From: Aphrophora alni
Taxonomy: Eukaryota > Arthropoda > Insecta > Hemiptera > Aphrophoridae
Direction: 5' to 3'
DNA: 64,000 bases
Assembly: GCA_963513935.1 (NCBI GenBank)
Contig: OY740774.1
Coordinates: 30,289,673-30,353,672 of the forward strand
Below the pieces are notes generated by a model that searched no databases, was not told where the DNA came from, and saw only the letters and a program-made list of their open reading frames with translations. Both the position numbers and the translations under genes were made by a program. Below are positions 12,075 through 23,000 of this stretch, one piece after another (the first letter of the stretch is position 1; each line of letters begins with the position of its first letter).

Positions 12075-15000
12075 AAAATACCTGAATTTATTTTGTCGGA
12101 AAATCACAAATTTAATTCGGAACAGACACAACAAAACAAAATTATCCAGGAAAAAGCTTATGTAAACGAAAACTAATTAAAGCCTTATAGGTAAAGTTAT
12201 TGAAAACCACTATCAACCAAACCAGTTTAGAAATAAGACCATTATGGCTTCCGTTAATAAAATTTGAAATACAATTTTTCTACTTTAAGTAAGGCTGAAA
12301 TTTTACCGCTTATTCCACAAATGGGAATCGTGACGGAATCGAAAATTAAACTCTCGAAAGAGGGGCCAAAAGGTTGTTTACCTCAACAACAGTTAGGACA
12401 ACTTTATTTTAGTTCCATTCCTTTACAAACAGTTGCTTACCGTCCTTTATGTAGTGTAGGTCTGTGTGTTGTGGTTTCCTGATCACGTTTGTATTTAGTC
12501 TTAACTTTGCTTACTCAACCTAATATCAATCTTGAGTTTTATCATATATTATAAATTTATTTATAGTTTCCAACAAGTATCTAGGCTGATCCTATGTTGG
12601 TGTTTTTGCATTTTATGTTCTAGTTTTACAATTGATAACAAAGGTTGATTTATTCTCTCGAAACGTCGTGTATTAGTTTTCATGTACACAAATATTGGAA
12701 AATATCTGATTAAACGATATTAATAATAATATTTTTTTGTTTGTTCATATTACACACTTGTCAGAAGAAGAATAAAAATGCAATAATTATGTATATTAAG
12801 AATTGAACACCAACAGAATGAAAAACGTAAATAAATCAGAATTAATTAAAAACAATTTTAAAATCATAATTACCACACTTAAAGCATGACCCATAGGTCG
12901 CCTGAAGTGTTGCAAGATTAACAAAAACACATTGCTCCAAAACTATTATTAATAATTACTTTTAAAAAATAAGTTGATGCTTATATTTCAGTGTTCCTTG
13001 TAAATATTTTACCACTTTTTCCATTTATTATATTTATTATTTGCTGTTCCTCAAAGAGTTTGTCCCTCAAATACGATTTCTCAATATTGTGTAAAATTTA
13101 AAAAATATATACAAAAAATTTACAATATATTCCACCTTCTAAGAATGACATATATTTTGCATTTTTTTTCTACTCATTAGCAGTTTAGAGTAAGTAACAT
13201 GGCACTCCTCGCTTAATGACATTCTTTGTATTGGCGTTGGCAACGTAAGCTCTTCGTTCTAAAATAAAATTAATTTAAAATAAGTCTAAATATAATAGAA
13301 CCTATGTATACAATCCAACCATGTGTTCCTGATATCCTCTCCTAATTTTACTATTAAATTATTTATTTTTTGTTGCCACTGCGCTACTTTAAATACCTCT
13401 AACATTCCAAACTACACTTCTATTTTACAGTCAATTTTTAGAATTTTAGCTTAAGGTATTTCCCATCTCAATTTATTTTTTAAGAATTGAAATATCCGTA
13501 AATATAAAGATTGTATCATATGTATGAATGGTTTTTGTAGAATCTGTTACACGGCGGTTTATCATCAGTGTTTAAACTAATATACAAGTATGAGTATTAC
13601 TAGGAAGTGAAAACATTTTCATTGAGAAAATAAACTGTGAAACCATTTCGATAAACACAAAACTTGATCCCTTAAAAAAAGTAACATTTTCCAGTCACCC
13701 AAAAACCAAATGAAAATGAAATTTTTAAAACTTGTTAGCAATTTTTCTATGTAGTAGTGTATATTTTTGGAAAGAAATTATGTCTTTAATGTGCAGATTA
13801 AGTGATAGTGGTGATCTTAACGAGGTTCCTCAATAATTATAAATATTAACCGTATCCCACATTACATTTCCGGATTTTAAGTTTCGCATTTTTAAGTCCT
13901 TTTCACATATTAGATGTACAGACACATTTTTACTGCCCATTACAACCTTTTATCCAAATAAATATACCTTTATAGGTCGTCATATCCAGAACTTAAACAG
14001 TAATTTCTTTATTTAATAAATTTATAAAATTAATATATGAATATGAACATACAAATAACATATCTTGGGTCAAAACATTTCCTCAAAAGTAAAGAAAGTT
14101 GTAAAGTATTACTGCCAACCTTGCAATATGAAATATCCCCTCGGAGTAGGGATGACACTATCTTCATCCCTTGTGAACACAAAAGTTTAGGTATTCTTTC
14201 TCAATTCCAAAAGTTTTTCTTTCATAAATCTCCAGTAGACAGTGACATTACAGTTGTTCATTTCCTCCGCACGAGCGCAGCACTGTCTTTTAACAATCTT
14301 GACTACTGTAGTTAAAGTGACTTCACTGGGTTTTGTAGAGTTTTGTGAACGTGTGAAGAATTCTTTAAAAGTTTGTATCACAAAACAATTTACAATTCGC
14401 AACTATACTTTCAACATAAGATTGAAAGTTTGTTGCAAGTTATGAATTTTATTCAATCTAAATAATATATTCTTGTTTTATGTAATCGTAGGTTTCAAAA
14501 GGGTTGTGTGATAAGAAAGGGAAAAAAGTGTACGAATTATACTATTACGTTAAAATACATGAATGTCAATAGTTTTTACCAATTTTAAATAAAATGTGAT
14601 AAAAATATTCTTCTTTTATACTTTTCAGATAAAGAATGGTGGATTGTTCATATATTTTATATGTGTACATTAGGTATTGTTTGTGTATATAAAACTTATA
14701 ACCGACATTTCAAGAGTATGGATCAACTCCCTTTATCATGTGAATACCTAGAACTGGACAAAAATGATAAGCCTAAAATTAGAGAACTATGTTGGAAATA
14801 AAACTAAAAAAAGAACCCGGATCTAAATCTAGAACTGAGAGATAATATTGTGAAAAAACTACAAGCATCATAACTACACACAAACACAAGAAATTACAAA
14901 CACCTTGTTGAAACTATTTCTTACGTTGGTCTCCTGAATCAAAGTGTTCTATTCTAGTGCAAACAAGGTTGTTACAACTGTTTTATCTTGGTAAAGAACC

Positions 15001-15357
15001 TAATACCCATCTCTCAATAATTTAGCACTTGACATGTATTACCCTGAATTAACCGGAAAAATTTAAAGTTGACAAAGTTTAATTTCAATTGAGTAGAGGT
15101 ACAAACAATAAATTTAATAATATTTGCAAGGTATTAACATATCTAAGGATGGAATGTACAGTTAACTTAATCGCAGGTAAATTTTAGTTTTCTACAAAGT
15201 TTGTCATTAGATTATACATTTTTGTATACAATTAAAGTACTTGATCCTGTCTGTTCAGTAGGAAAAACTACAACGAATATTCATACTCCCAACTGAGTAA
15301 CTCTTATTCCTTTCAAAGATATGATATTAAAGGATTAAAAATAGTATATTTAATCAC
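12075..15357. other. AT-rich stretch, no gene seen
   Basis: Several frames of 60-90 codons exist near 12,264 and 14,037-14,445, but they overlap each other on both strands, match no family I know and show no codon pattern. Nothing else is supportable. Confidence 0.4.
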
Positions 15358-15360
15358 TAG

Positions 15361-15454
15361 GACCAAAATTGAAGCTTTTCAATACAACTTCAAGTTTATA
15401 TCGGCTCCGCCTCGGCCGGAAAATCAACAAGGATCGAAAAGCTTCTTTTGGTCC
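15361..15454. repeat. short inverted repeat / hairpin
   Basis: GACCAAAATTGAAGCTTTTC at 15361-15380 pairs with GAAAAGCTTCTTTTGGTCC at 15436-15454, with a small bulge. The enclosed 55 bases include a GC-rich CTCCGCCTCGGCCGG word. Role unknown. Confidence 0.6.
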
Positions 15455-15932
15455 AAATGATAACGATATTTTTCGTTTTACTGCAAATAATATTTTAAAA
15501 ATTTTACAAAAACTAAAATGTTATAACTTATTTACCTTCAAATCGATAGTGACAGCTGTTTTAACGGTTATTTACAATCGAGAGTATCGGTTGTTTTTAT
15601 AGATGCTTTACAATCGTTAATTAATTCGTATAAACGAAGTAACAGCTGATGATCTCGACCTCAGCTGATATTTTTTAGCTCCTAGGTCAAAAAAGAACAA
15701 CTTCAGCATCTCAATACATGTATTGAAAACAGCTGTTTTTGAAACAGTATGACGAAAAGATATTTATATTATATTATCCGGGGACCAATTATTTGGCAGG
15801 TTCCACATCAATGAAAATTTGTCCATCTTATATGAGCTTTACTTACACAACATATTACCCAAAATATTAAGTTAAATATGGTAATAAATAATCAAAATAT
15901 CGACCTCTGTTTTTAGAGTAATATTCACGTTA

Positions 15933-16181
15933 CATGGTTTCAGGAAACCAAATTTCAACATGCCGCCCGTCTGTCCATCGTCATTGTCGCCTGTATGTAA
16001 GCATTACAACGGGAAGAATATTTAAGATAGAAGGATGGAATTTGTAAACGAGACCATAATTTGGTCTTATCGAACCTATTGAAATTCAGAAAAATCAAAT
16101 TGAAAATACCAATTTAGCGGCAATTGTAAACTTGTTTTATCATATATTTTGCGTTATTCATTTTTAATACATTAAACTATG
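15933..16181 (+). repeat. dispersed repeat R4, copy 1
   Basis: Same-strand partner of 26,095-26,327. Shared words in order are CATGG--TCAGGAAACCAAA, a GTC-rich tract (CGTCTGTCC against CGGTCGGTCG), TATTGAAATTCA, a GCGGC word, GTTATTCA and ATTAAACTATG/ACTAAACTATG. Non-coding. The two copies lie about 1-2 kb on either side of the LTR retrotransposon. Confidence 0.6.
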
Positions 16182-16906
16182 TACAAATATGCACTGAGAC
16201 ACTTACATGCACTAAATAAGTGGAATTTTTTTTATTTTACAGAACAACTGTTTTAAACAAACTAGATAAAATTTCTTGATCTTCCAATACAATTTAACAT
16301 TTCTTACAAGCCCCAAGTAAAAATCTTCTAGACATTAAATTTACAAAATCTATTTGTACTATATTGTATTATGGGCCTCGGTAAGTAGTACATTTAAACA
16401 ATGGGACAGTCAAAATAATAATTACAAGAAGGTGTTAATTAATCTCATTCTAAAAAGACCAGCTGACTGTATTGAGTTTAATCACTAATTTCCTCGGTTC
16501 GATTTTAGACTTGTTTTCACGAGCTAGCAATTTTAATATCACAACATTTAGGTTTAAATATAAAAATCTTTATTCACGTTTGATGTTTATCTAAAAACCG
16601 TCTGTTTAGATTTTTACAAAATAGATTGCAAGTTCTAGACAAGAAGTAAATAATTAATTTTCTACAGAAGCCCTTCACTAACTAGAGTCTATATTTATAG
16701 AGCGGAAGGTATGCTTTCTCTTTTCACTTCCACTACAGCGAAGTTGAACTTTGTCCCTAGGGATCGTTAGAGGTATCGCACACAATTTACTTTGGAAAAA
16801 AAATGAATAAGGGTGGAATTATTTTAGAAAAGAAACAGGGTCTCTCGTGTATTGCGATATATAAGTTTAGAGCTTTATAATCTTACTTGTATATTTTAAA
16901 ATATTG

Positions 16907-16907
<1 letters not shown>
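16182..16907. other. AT-rich stretch, no gene seen
   Basis: No supportable feature between repeat R4 and the AT microsatellite. Confidence 0.45.

Positions 16908-16969
<62 letters not shown>
16908..16969 (+). repeat. (AT)n microsatellite, target of the LTR retrotransposon
   Basis: About 60 bases of alternating AT run directly into the 5' LTR. A few more AT units (25,034-25,040) follow the 3' LTR. The element therefore inserted near the right end of this microsatellite. Confidence 0.95.
16966..16969 (+). repeat. target-site duplication ATAT (left)
   Basis: ATAT directly precedes the 5' LTR and recurs at 25,034-25,037 directly after the 3' LTR. Four-base AT-type duplications are usual for insect Gypsy-group elements. 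Because the site is itself an AT repeat, the match cannot prove the boundary. Confidence 0.5.
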
Positions 16970-16972
<3 letters not shown>

Positions 16973-17876
16973 AACGTTGAGAAGCCCTAAGTAAAAGCTT
17001 TGTCCAATTCAAAATGTTTAAACCTTGTCAGTTAGAAATAAATGTCAAACATAAACGTCACTCCAACACATAATAAATTTTGTTAAAGGATTTCTAAGGA
17101 AACAATACTTCGAAACTACAAAATTATTGAAAGGGCGAGGGCAGCGTGACAAATTAAATAGGAAGAGTTGAGTTATGTAATGTGACAACATGGGAAATTA
17201 GAAAGTTTGTGTACGCCCAAGTTAACAAAAGAAAAAGAGACAAAAAACTAGGCAGAGGTACGTTGAACTCAGCTAAGAATCAAGATTTAACGAACTTTGA
17301 AAGACGGTTAGAGTTTGAAAAATCAAATCCAACCAACCAAAAAGAAGCGTCATCCAGAAATAAGCGAAGAAGGGGTAAAACGGGAAAACTCTGCGTAAGA
17401 ATTAAAAAATCAGAAAAAGCAGTGAAGAACGAGCGTCGCAAGGGAGAGGAACTAGGAACAGGGCGAAGTTCGCCAAATCGTCGTAAAGTTGAAGAAAAGT
17501 TTTAAGTCATCGAATTATATTAAAATCATCGTAAAGTTAAAGAAGAGTTTTGATTAATTGACCAAGAATTCAAGCAACAGAGTGAGGTAGTTCAAGCTTC
17601 GAGATCGTCAAAGTGCCTATAAATTGGATTAAGTTTCTTGTGATATCTGCCATAAGTTCGAGGGATCATCTCACCTGTAAAACTCCAAGAAGACATCATT
17701 CCATGCTACTGAACCACGATAAGTTATCTGATTAGTTATTGTAGTTCTTTACTTCAGGTTACCAAAGAAACCACGCCCCACTTTAAATAAAATCTGAGCT
17801 AGGCCGAGAGCCATTTAAACTTAAATTTTCAAAGAGCAATCAAAGTAACTTCATTATATAATTGGTAAATTATACC

Positions 17877-17887
17877 TGGCGCCCAAC
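17877..17887 (+). other. primer-binding-site-like word inside LTR, no. 1
   Basis: TGGCGCCCAAC is identical to the first 11 bases of the true primer binding site and, like it, follows a TTATA word. The same word is at 24,659-24,669 in the 3' LTR. Confidence 0.7.
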
Positions 17888-18136
17888 AAATCAATAAAAC
17901 AATTGAGAATTAAAATATAAAGACTAAATTAAAATTACAATTAATGATACGATTTTGATGCACCTAATAATAATAATAAAATTGCTATGTTCTAGAATTA
18001 AGTATTTCATTGTGTTATAAATGTTTATGTCTAGTTTAAGTTGAATGGATGAGATTTAGTGATAAGATGAATAAATTTGAATACTCATATGTGCATCAAT
18101 TAATTTGAAGATTTAATTAATTCAACTGTTATATAT

Positions 18137-18147
18137 TGGCACCCAAC
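18137..18147 (+). other. primer-binding-site-like word inside LTR, no. 2
   Basis: TGGCACCCAAC has one mismatch to the first 11 bases of the true site and follows GTTATATAT. The same word is at 24,919-24,929 in the 3' LTR. Confidence 0.65.
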
Positions 18148-18251
18148 TTTAGGTGCAAATTGTATTTTAAAGAATAAATAATTTAAATATGATAACGTAG
18201 TTGTGTTTTAATCAAAGTAATTAATTAAAAATAAATAATAAAGGTTATAAT

Positions 18252-18269
18252 TGGCGCCCAACGTGGGGC
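18252..18269 (+). promoter_or_regulatory. primer binding site for tRNA-Lys(CUU)
   Basis: TGGCGCCCAACGTGGGGC begins at the first base after the 5' LTR. It is the exact reverse complement of the last 18 bases (including CCA) of animal tRNA-Lys(CUU), which ends GCCCCACGTTGGGCGCCA. That tRNA is the usual minus-strand primer of several retroviruses and Gypsy-group elements. Here it would start minus-strand DNA synthesis. Confidence 0.93.
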
Positions 18270-18361
18270 TTAATTAAAATTAAAATTTAGTTCACGTGGT
18301 GTAACCTGAAGGTAGCATTATAAGATAAGAGACAGAAAGACTATTAGATATAATTAATTTA

Positions 18362-20056
18362 ATGTTAAGACGTAGTAATAGGATAAAAAATTATAAAAAG
18401 ATGGCAAATAACCAAATAACAATGGGGTTTGATGAGGAGATTAATAATCAAATGGGGATAGAATCAGAAATGGATAGAGCTATAGGGATTAATAATAGTG
18501 AAAGTAATACTAATGAGGGTAATAATTCAGGGGAGAGTGAAAATTTAAAGGTGTATGGGACCCCAACGGTAGGATTAAACGAATTAATCGAAATCCTTAA
18601 TAAAAAATTTGATGAAAGTAATAAAAATGCGGAAATCCTAAAAACAAGCATCGATAAAAAATTTGAAGAAAGTAGTAAAAATGCGGAAGCCCTTAATAAA
18701 AAGAATTTCGAAGAAATTAATAAAAATGCGGAAATTCTAAAAGCAAGCATCGATAAAAAATTCGCAGAACAAAATAAAAAGCTCGAGGAAAATAATAAAA
18801 AATTAGAAGAACTTAGTGGCAATGTTAGTCAAAATGCGGAGACAATGGACCGAAAATTTAATGAATTTGCGGAGAGATTCGAGAACAAGCTCGAAGAAAT
18901 TAAATTAAGATCGGATACCACAGCCGAGACAATTAGGACGGAAATGAATGATAAATTAAATAAAATTGAAGAAAATTTCACCGATAAATTAGGTAATAAG
19001 TGCGAAGATTTAAGAGAAAATTTAAAAGAAATTGCAAGTAAAGTCGTGGAAGTAGAAAAGGATGTGCAAGAGAGCATTAAAGAAATCGAAATCACCGTAA
19101 ACAAAAATTTAACTGAAAATCAAATTAACGTAGACGCTCAGATTGATAAGGTAAAGGAAAGTCAAGCTAGATCTAATAATAAAATTCTAGAAATCGAATC
19201 ACAATGCCAAGAAAATTCACAAAAAATTAACCAATATCAGAAACAAACGGACGAAATGAAAAATAAAGTGACAGAAGTAGATGAAAGATTAAGTAATTTA
19301 AAAACAAGGGATGGTATCATAATAAGGGAACCAGAGATAAGGGATATTAGTTTTACAGGAAAAGAAAGATTCCCAATGCAATTTTTAAGGATCATAAAAG
19401 AAGTTAGCGTTAGTTACACACATCAAGGGAACATGTATTGGTTAGATAGATATTTAAAAGATGAAGCATGTGTATGGTGGTTTCTACACCGTAGGGAAGT
19501 TAAAAACTTCGAAGATTTTGAAAAAATATTTATGGATAAATATTTTAACGAAATGATACAAGCAAACATCCGAGACAGGTTGGAATTCGGAAAGTTTAAA
19601 GGAAAAATTGGGGATGAAGCTATCACATATGTGGAGAACATGATGTTGGAATGTTCAGAGTTAGAACCGCCGATTTTAGAAGCCCAGTTAGTCCAAAAAA
19701 TCGCTAAGCACTTTCACCCAACTACACTAATTGCTGTTATCACCAGGGGTGTGAAAACAAAGCAGGAATTTGTAAAACTATTGATGGAATTCCGACAGGC
19801 AGATGTACGACACATTAATAGTTACGAAGAAAGAAATGGTAATTATAAGGCATCCTATCCACGCGACGAGAGAGAGGGAGAAGTTGTAAACAGGCCTTGG
19901 GGACAAATGAATGGGTACAACAGTAGACATTTACCGTTACGTCAGAATAGGGATGTTTACAGAAAACCAGATGTGCGTGCCGACATAAAAAATGGACCAG
20001 GGAACCGTTGGGAAGGTCGACAACCTGCAGACAGGGACGGAAGAGGGCAAAAGTGA
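18362..20056 (+). CDS. gag: Gag structural polyprotein of Gypsy element
   Basis: A 564-residue capsid precursor that should assemble the cytoplasmic particle and package the element RNA. Residues about 75-315 are very rich in K, E, N and heptad-spaced hydrophobics and are almost certainly coiled coil. Within them a 99-bp (33-residue) unit is repeated in tandem (18,620 and 18,719), giving repeated KNAEIL and SIDKKF words. Residues about 325-480 look like the retrotransposon Gag capsid domain: W360, the ACVWWFL word around 369-375, F383/F386 and a long helical tail. The last 80 residues are rich in R, G, N and D and could bind RNA, but there is no CCHC zinc knuckle, as in the Drosophila gypsy group. 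The ATG at 18,362 is the first in frame, 93 bases after the primer binding site. The frame ends at UGA 20,054-20,056 and continues in the same frame as pol. Confidence 0.93.
   Translation: MLRRSNRIKNYKKMANNQITMGFDEEINNQMGIESEMDRAIGINNSESNTNEGNNSGESENLKVYGTPTVGLNELIEILNKKFDESNKNAEILKTSIDKKFEESSKNAEALNKKNFEEINKNAEILKASIDKKFAEQNKKLEENNKKLEELSGNVSQNAETMDRKFNEFAERFENKLEEIKLRSDTTAETIRTEMNDKLNKIEENFTDKLGNKCEDLRENLKEIASKVVEVEKDVQESIKEIEITVNKNLTENQINVDAQIDKVKESQARSNNKILEIESQCQENSQKINQYQKQTDEMKNKVTEVDERLSNLKTRDGIIIREPEIRDISFTGKERFPMQFLRIIKEVSVSYTHQGNMYWLDRYLKDEACVWWFLHRREVKNFEDFEKIFMDKYFNEMIQANIRDRLEFGKFKGKIGDEAITYVENMMLECSELEPPILEAQLVQKIAKHFHPTTLIAVITRGVKTKQEFVKLLMEFRQADVRHINSYEERNGNYKASYPRDEREGEVVNRPWGQMNGYNSRHLPLRQNRDVYRKPDVRADIKNGPGNRWEGRQPADRDGRGQK
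18620..18817 (+). repeat. 99-bp tandem repeat within gag
   Basis: The segment starting AATAAAAATGCGGAAAT at 18,620 recurs at 18,719 with a few substitutions and keeps the reading frame (33 residues per unit). It lengthens the predicted coiled coil. Confidence 0.8.
20054..20056 (+). promoter_or_regulatory. in-frame UGA between gag and pol (candidate readthrough site)
   Basis: The context is CAA AAG UGA AAG TTG. The codons on both sides are in one frame, and pol downstream has no AUG before residue M269 (counting from the TTG at 20,060). Protease and the first part of RT could therefore be made only as a Gag-Pol fusion. The base after UGA is A, not the C that marks the best-known leaky UGA codons. 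A recent CGA-to-TGA mutation of a fused frame is the alternative. Confidence 0.7.
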
Positions 20057-23000
20057 AAGTTGGAATGGAATGTAGACCTAGCGGATAAGAACAAGGCAAC
20101 CATAAATACCTTATTCACCGATTTAAAGGATTATTTAGAGGACAATCACGACACAAGCGATATAATTAATGACATTAATAAATGTCCAGAAATTAAGTTA
20201 GTTTTTAATGAGTGTGTACAGGTCAGAGCGTTAATCGATACAGGTTGTGAGGTAAATTCGATATCTGAATCTTTCTACAACACAAATAAATTAAATTTAG
20301 GAGTTTTTGAAGAATTACCGGTAGCAGGAGTAAAAGTTATTGGAGCATTAGGTCTGCGTTCCAAAAGTGTTAAAAAACAAATTTTCATTAAAGTTAAGTT
20401 AGGAACAGAATTAATCGCCGTGCATTTTATAATAGTACCAGAACTAATTCGAGATTGTATACTTGGGTTAGAGTTTTTATCAAGAAATCATGCAATCGTC
20501 AATTTTATTAATAATAAGTTAGAAATAGGAAATAAATTAAACTATGGAGTTGGTAGAAAGGAAATTAAATTCGAGGATTCGTCAGAAGTTAATATTGAAA
20601 GTTTGAATAATTGCCTACAAATTGAAGAGGATAAATATGAATTTGATATAAACAAAATAAGCAATTTGGAACATGTACCACTTGAGAATAGGCAGCGGTT
20701 ATACAGCATATTTAATAAATATAAAACAGTTTTCAGCAAAAAACCAGGATTAATTTCAACTTATTACCATAAATTTCAAGTAACTGATAGAACACCATAC
20801 TGTCAGAGGAGTTGGCCAGTAGCAACTAAGTTTAGAGAAGCCGTTGATGCAGAGATTCAGAGAATGCTAAGTTATGGGATCATCGAGAGAGCAAACAGCG
20901 CATACATTAATCCTATAGTACCTGTATGTAAGAAAGATGGGAGCGTAAGGATCTGTTTAGACGCCAGGACTATAAATGCGAGAACCATACCGGATTACGA
21001 AGGGATTCGACCAATCCAAGAGTTATTGACAATCGGTAAGAAGATCAGTTGGATGAGTAGTTTAGACCTAACTAGCAGTTTTTGGCAAATCCCGTTGCAC
21101 GAAGATTGCAAGGATTTCACGGCATTTCTGTACAAAGGATTGTGCTACAGGTACAAAACCGTTCCGTTTGGGTTGAGCACAAGCTTAGCAAGTTTAACGC
21201 GAGGTTTGGACTCAATTCTGACGGAAGAAGTTAAAAGGAATTTAATTATGTATGTGGACGACTGTTTATGTATTTCGCAAAACTGGGAAGATCATGTGGA
21301 CCAATTAGAAAAAATATTAAAGGTATTTCAAGACGCCAACTTAACAGTAAATTTTGAGAAATCTATGTTCTGCAGGAAAGAAATAGATTATCTAGGTTTT
21401 GTTATCACCACAGATGGTATCAAACCGCAAGAGCAAAAAATGATGGCAATTCAAAATTTTCCGCGTCCTAAGACACCAAAACAATTAAAAAGCTTTTTAG
21501 GATTAACAAATTTCTACCACCGGTTTTCAAAAAATTACGCACAAACAACAGCTCCATTACAAGGACTACTGAAGAAAGGAACAAAATTTAAATGGACAAA
21601 TAGTATTAACCAGAGTTTTTTAGCTGTAAAGGAGGAATTTATTGAGGCTGTAACGTTAAAGCACCCAAATATGGAAAAGATGTTTTACTTACAGACAGAT
21701 GCGTCCGATATTGCGTCAGGAGCACAACTGTACCAACTCGATGACCAGAATAACATTGCTGTAGTAGGATTTACAAGCAGAACATTTAAAGGGGCTGAGA
21801 GATTTTATAGCACTGCCGAAAAAGAATTGTATAGTGTAGTATTAGGATTAAGGAAATTTAGGAATTTTTTATTAGGGAGAAAAATAACCGTTATAACTGA
21901 CAATAAGGCGATCACTTTCATTAACCAATGCAAACTACTTAACGCTAGAATGACGAGGTGGATCTTATTAATTCAGGAGTATAACATCCAAATTCGACAC
22001 TGCAAGGGAAAAGAAAATATTGTTGCAGATACATTGAGCAGATTCCCAGAGGATGGAGAATGTTCACAAGAAAATGGGGAGGACCGACTTGTACAAATCC
22101 AATTAGTGTTACAGAAGTTTAATCCAGAAGTGGGCGAACAGTTACAAAATATAGAAGTTTTACAGAAGAAGGATACAAAATTTAGGAATATAGTAGGTAA
22201 ATTAGAAGAAAATGATCCAAAAATTTTAGAATGTTATAAATTGTTTGAAAAAAAATTATTTCGCAAGGAAAGAGGAATGTGGAAATTAATGATTCCAGAA
22301 AAATTCATTGAAGTATTAATTAAGGAAATTCATGAAATTTGCGGACATATAGGAATAAGCAAATGTTACCATAATTTTAAGGAAGATTTCACGGGAGACA
22401 AAGTCGCTAAAAAGGTCAGGGATATAATAATTAAATGTTTACGATGTCAAAAATGTAAACATGACAACAAAGGTAGAAACGCAGAACTTACGCCTATTAT
22501 ACCAAAAGGTAAGGGTGAACTAGTGTGTGTAGACTATTACGGACCATTGCCTCGGTCAGTCTACGGGTCAAGGTACATCTTAGTAGTGATTGACGCAATT
22601 TCTAAATACACAAAATTGTATAAGGTAAAAAACACAACAACCGTAACAACATTAAATCAAATCAGGAAATACATTAAAGAAGTCCAATTACCAAAATACA
22701 TACTTTCGGATAATGGTACACAATTTACATCCAAAAAATGGACAGAAGGGTTACAAGAACTGGGAATTAGACAAAGAACCGTTGCAATACGAAATCCACA
22801 AAGCAACTTGGCGGAGAGAGTAATGCGAAATCTAGGTCAACTTTTCAGGATCCTGTTACCTGACAATCACCAAGAATGGGGAAGGCTACTTGAAACTGTG
22901 GAAAGTTTCATGAACGAATCATACCATGATACAATTGAGTCAACACCATTAGAAGTACAATTTAATACACGTCCGACACGAATTTGGAAAAAATATTTAA

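Larger units (their letters stand above)
16970..18251 (+). repeat. 5' LTR (1,282 bp)
   Basis: Identical by reading to 23,752-25,033, with a constant offset of 6,782. It begins TGTAACG and ends GGTTATAAT. The ends are set by where the two copies stop matching: AT repeat against pol 3' sequence on the left, primer binding site against AT repeat on the right. The expected promoter, R region and poly(A) site must lie inside, but several AATAAA words (for example 17,037-17,042) prevent a firm assignment. Two partial primer-binding-site-like words lie at 17,877-17,887 and 18,137-18,147. A purine-rich 107-codon open frame (17,182-17,505) has no ATG. Confidence 0.97.

Noticed and set aside
14037..14445. 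Three overlapping frames of 67-92 codons
   Set aside because: They overlap each other on both strands, two start at weak codons, and none resembles a known family.
17182..17505. LTR frame as a protein-coding gene
   Set aside because: It has no ATG; the apparent start is GTG. The identical LTR copies give no independent evidence of selection.
18448..19104. Minus-strand Leu/Ser-rich ORFs across gag
   Set aside because: They are antisense shadows of the Lys/Glu/Asn-rich Gag coiled coil.
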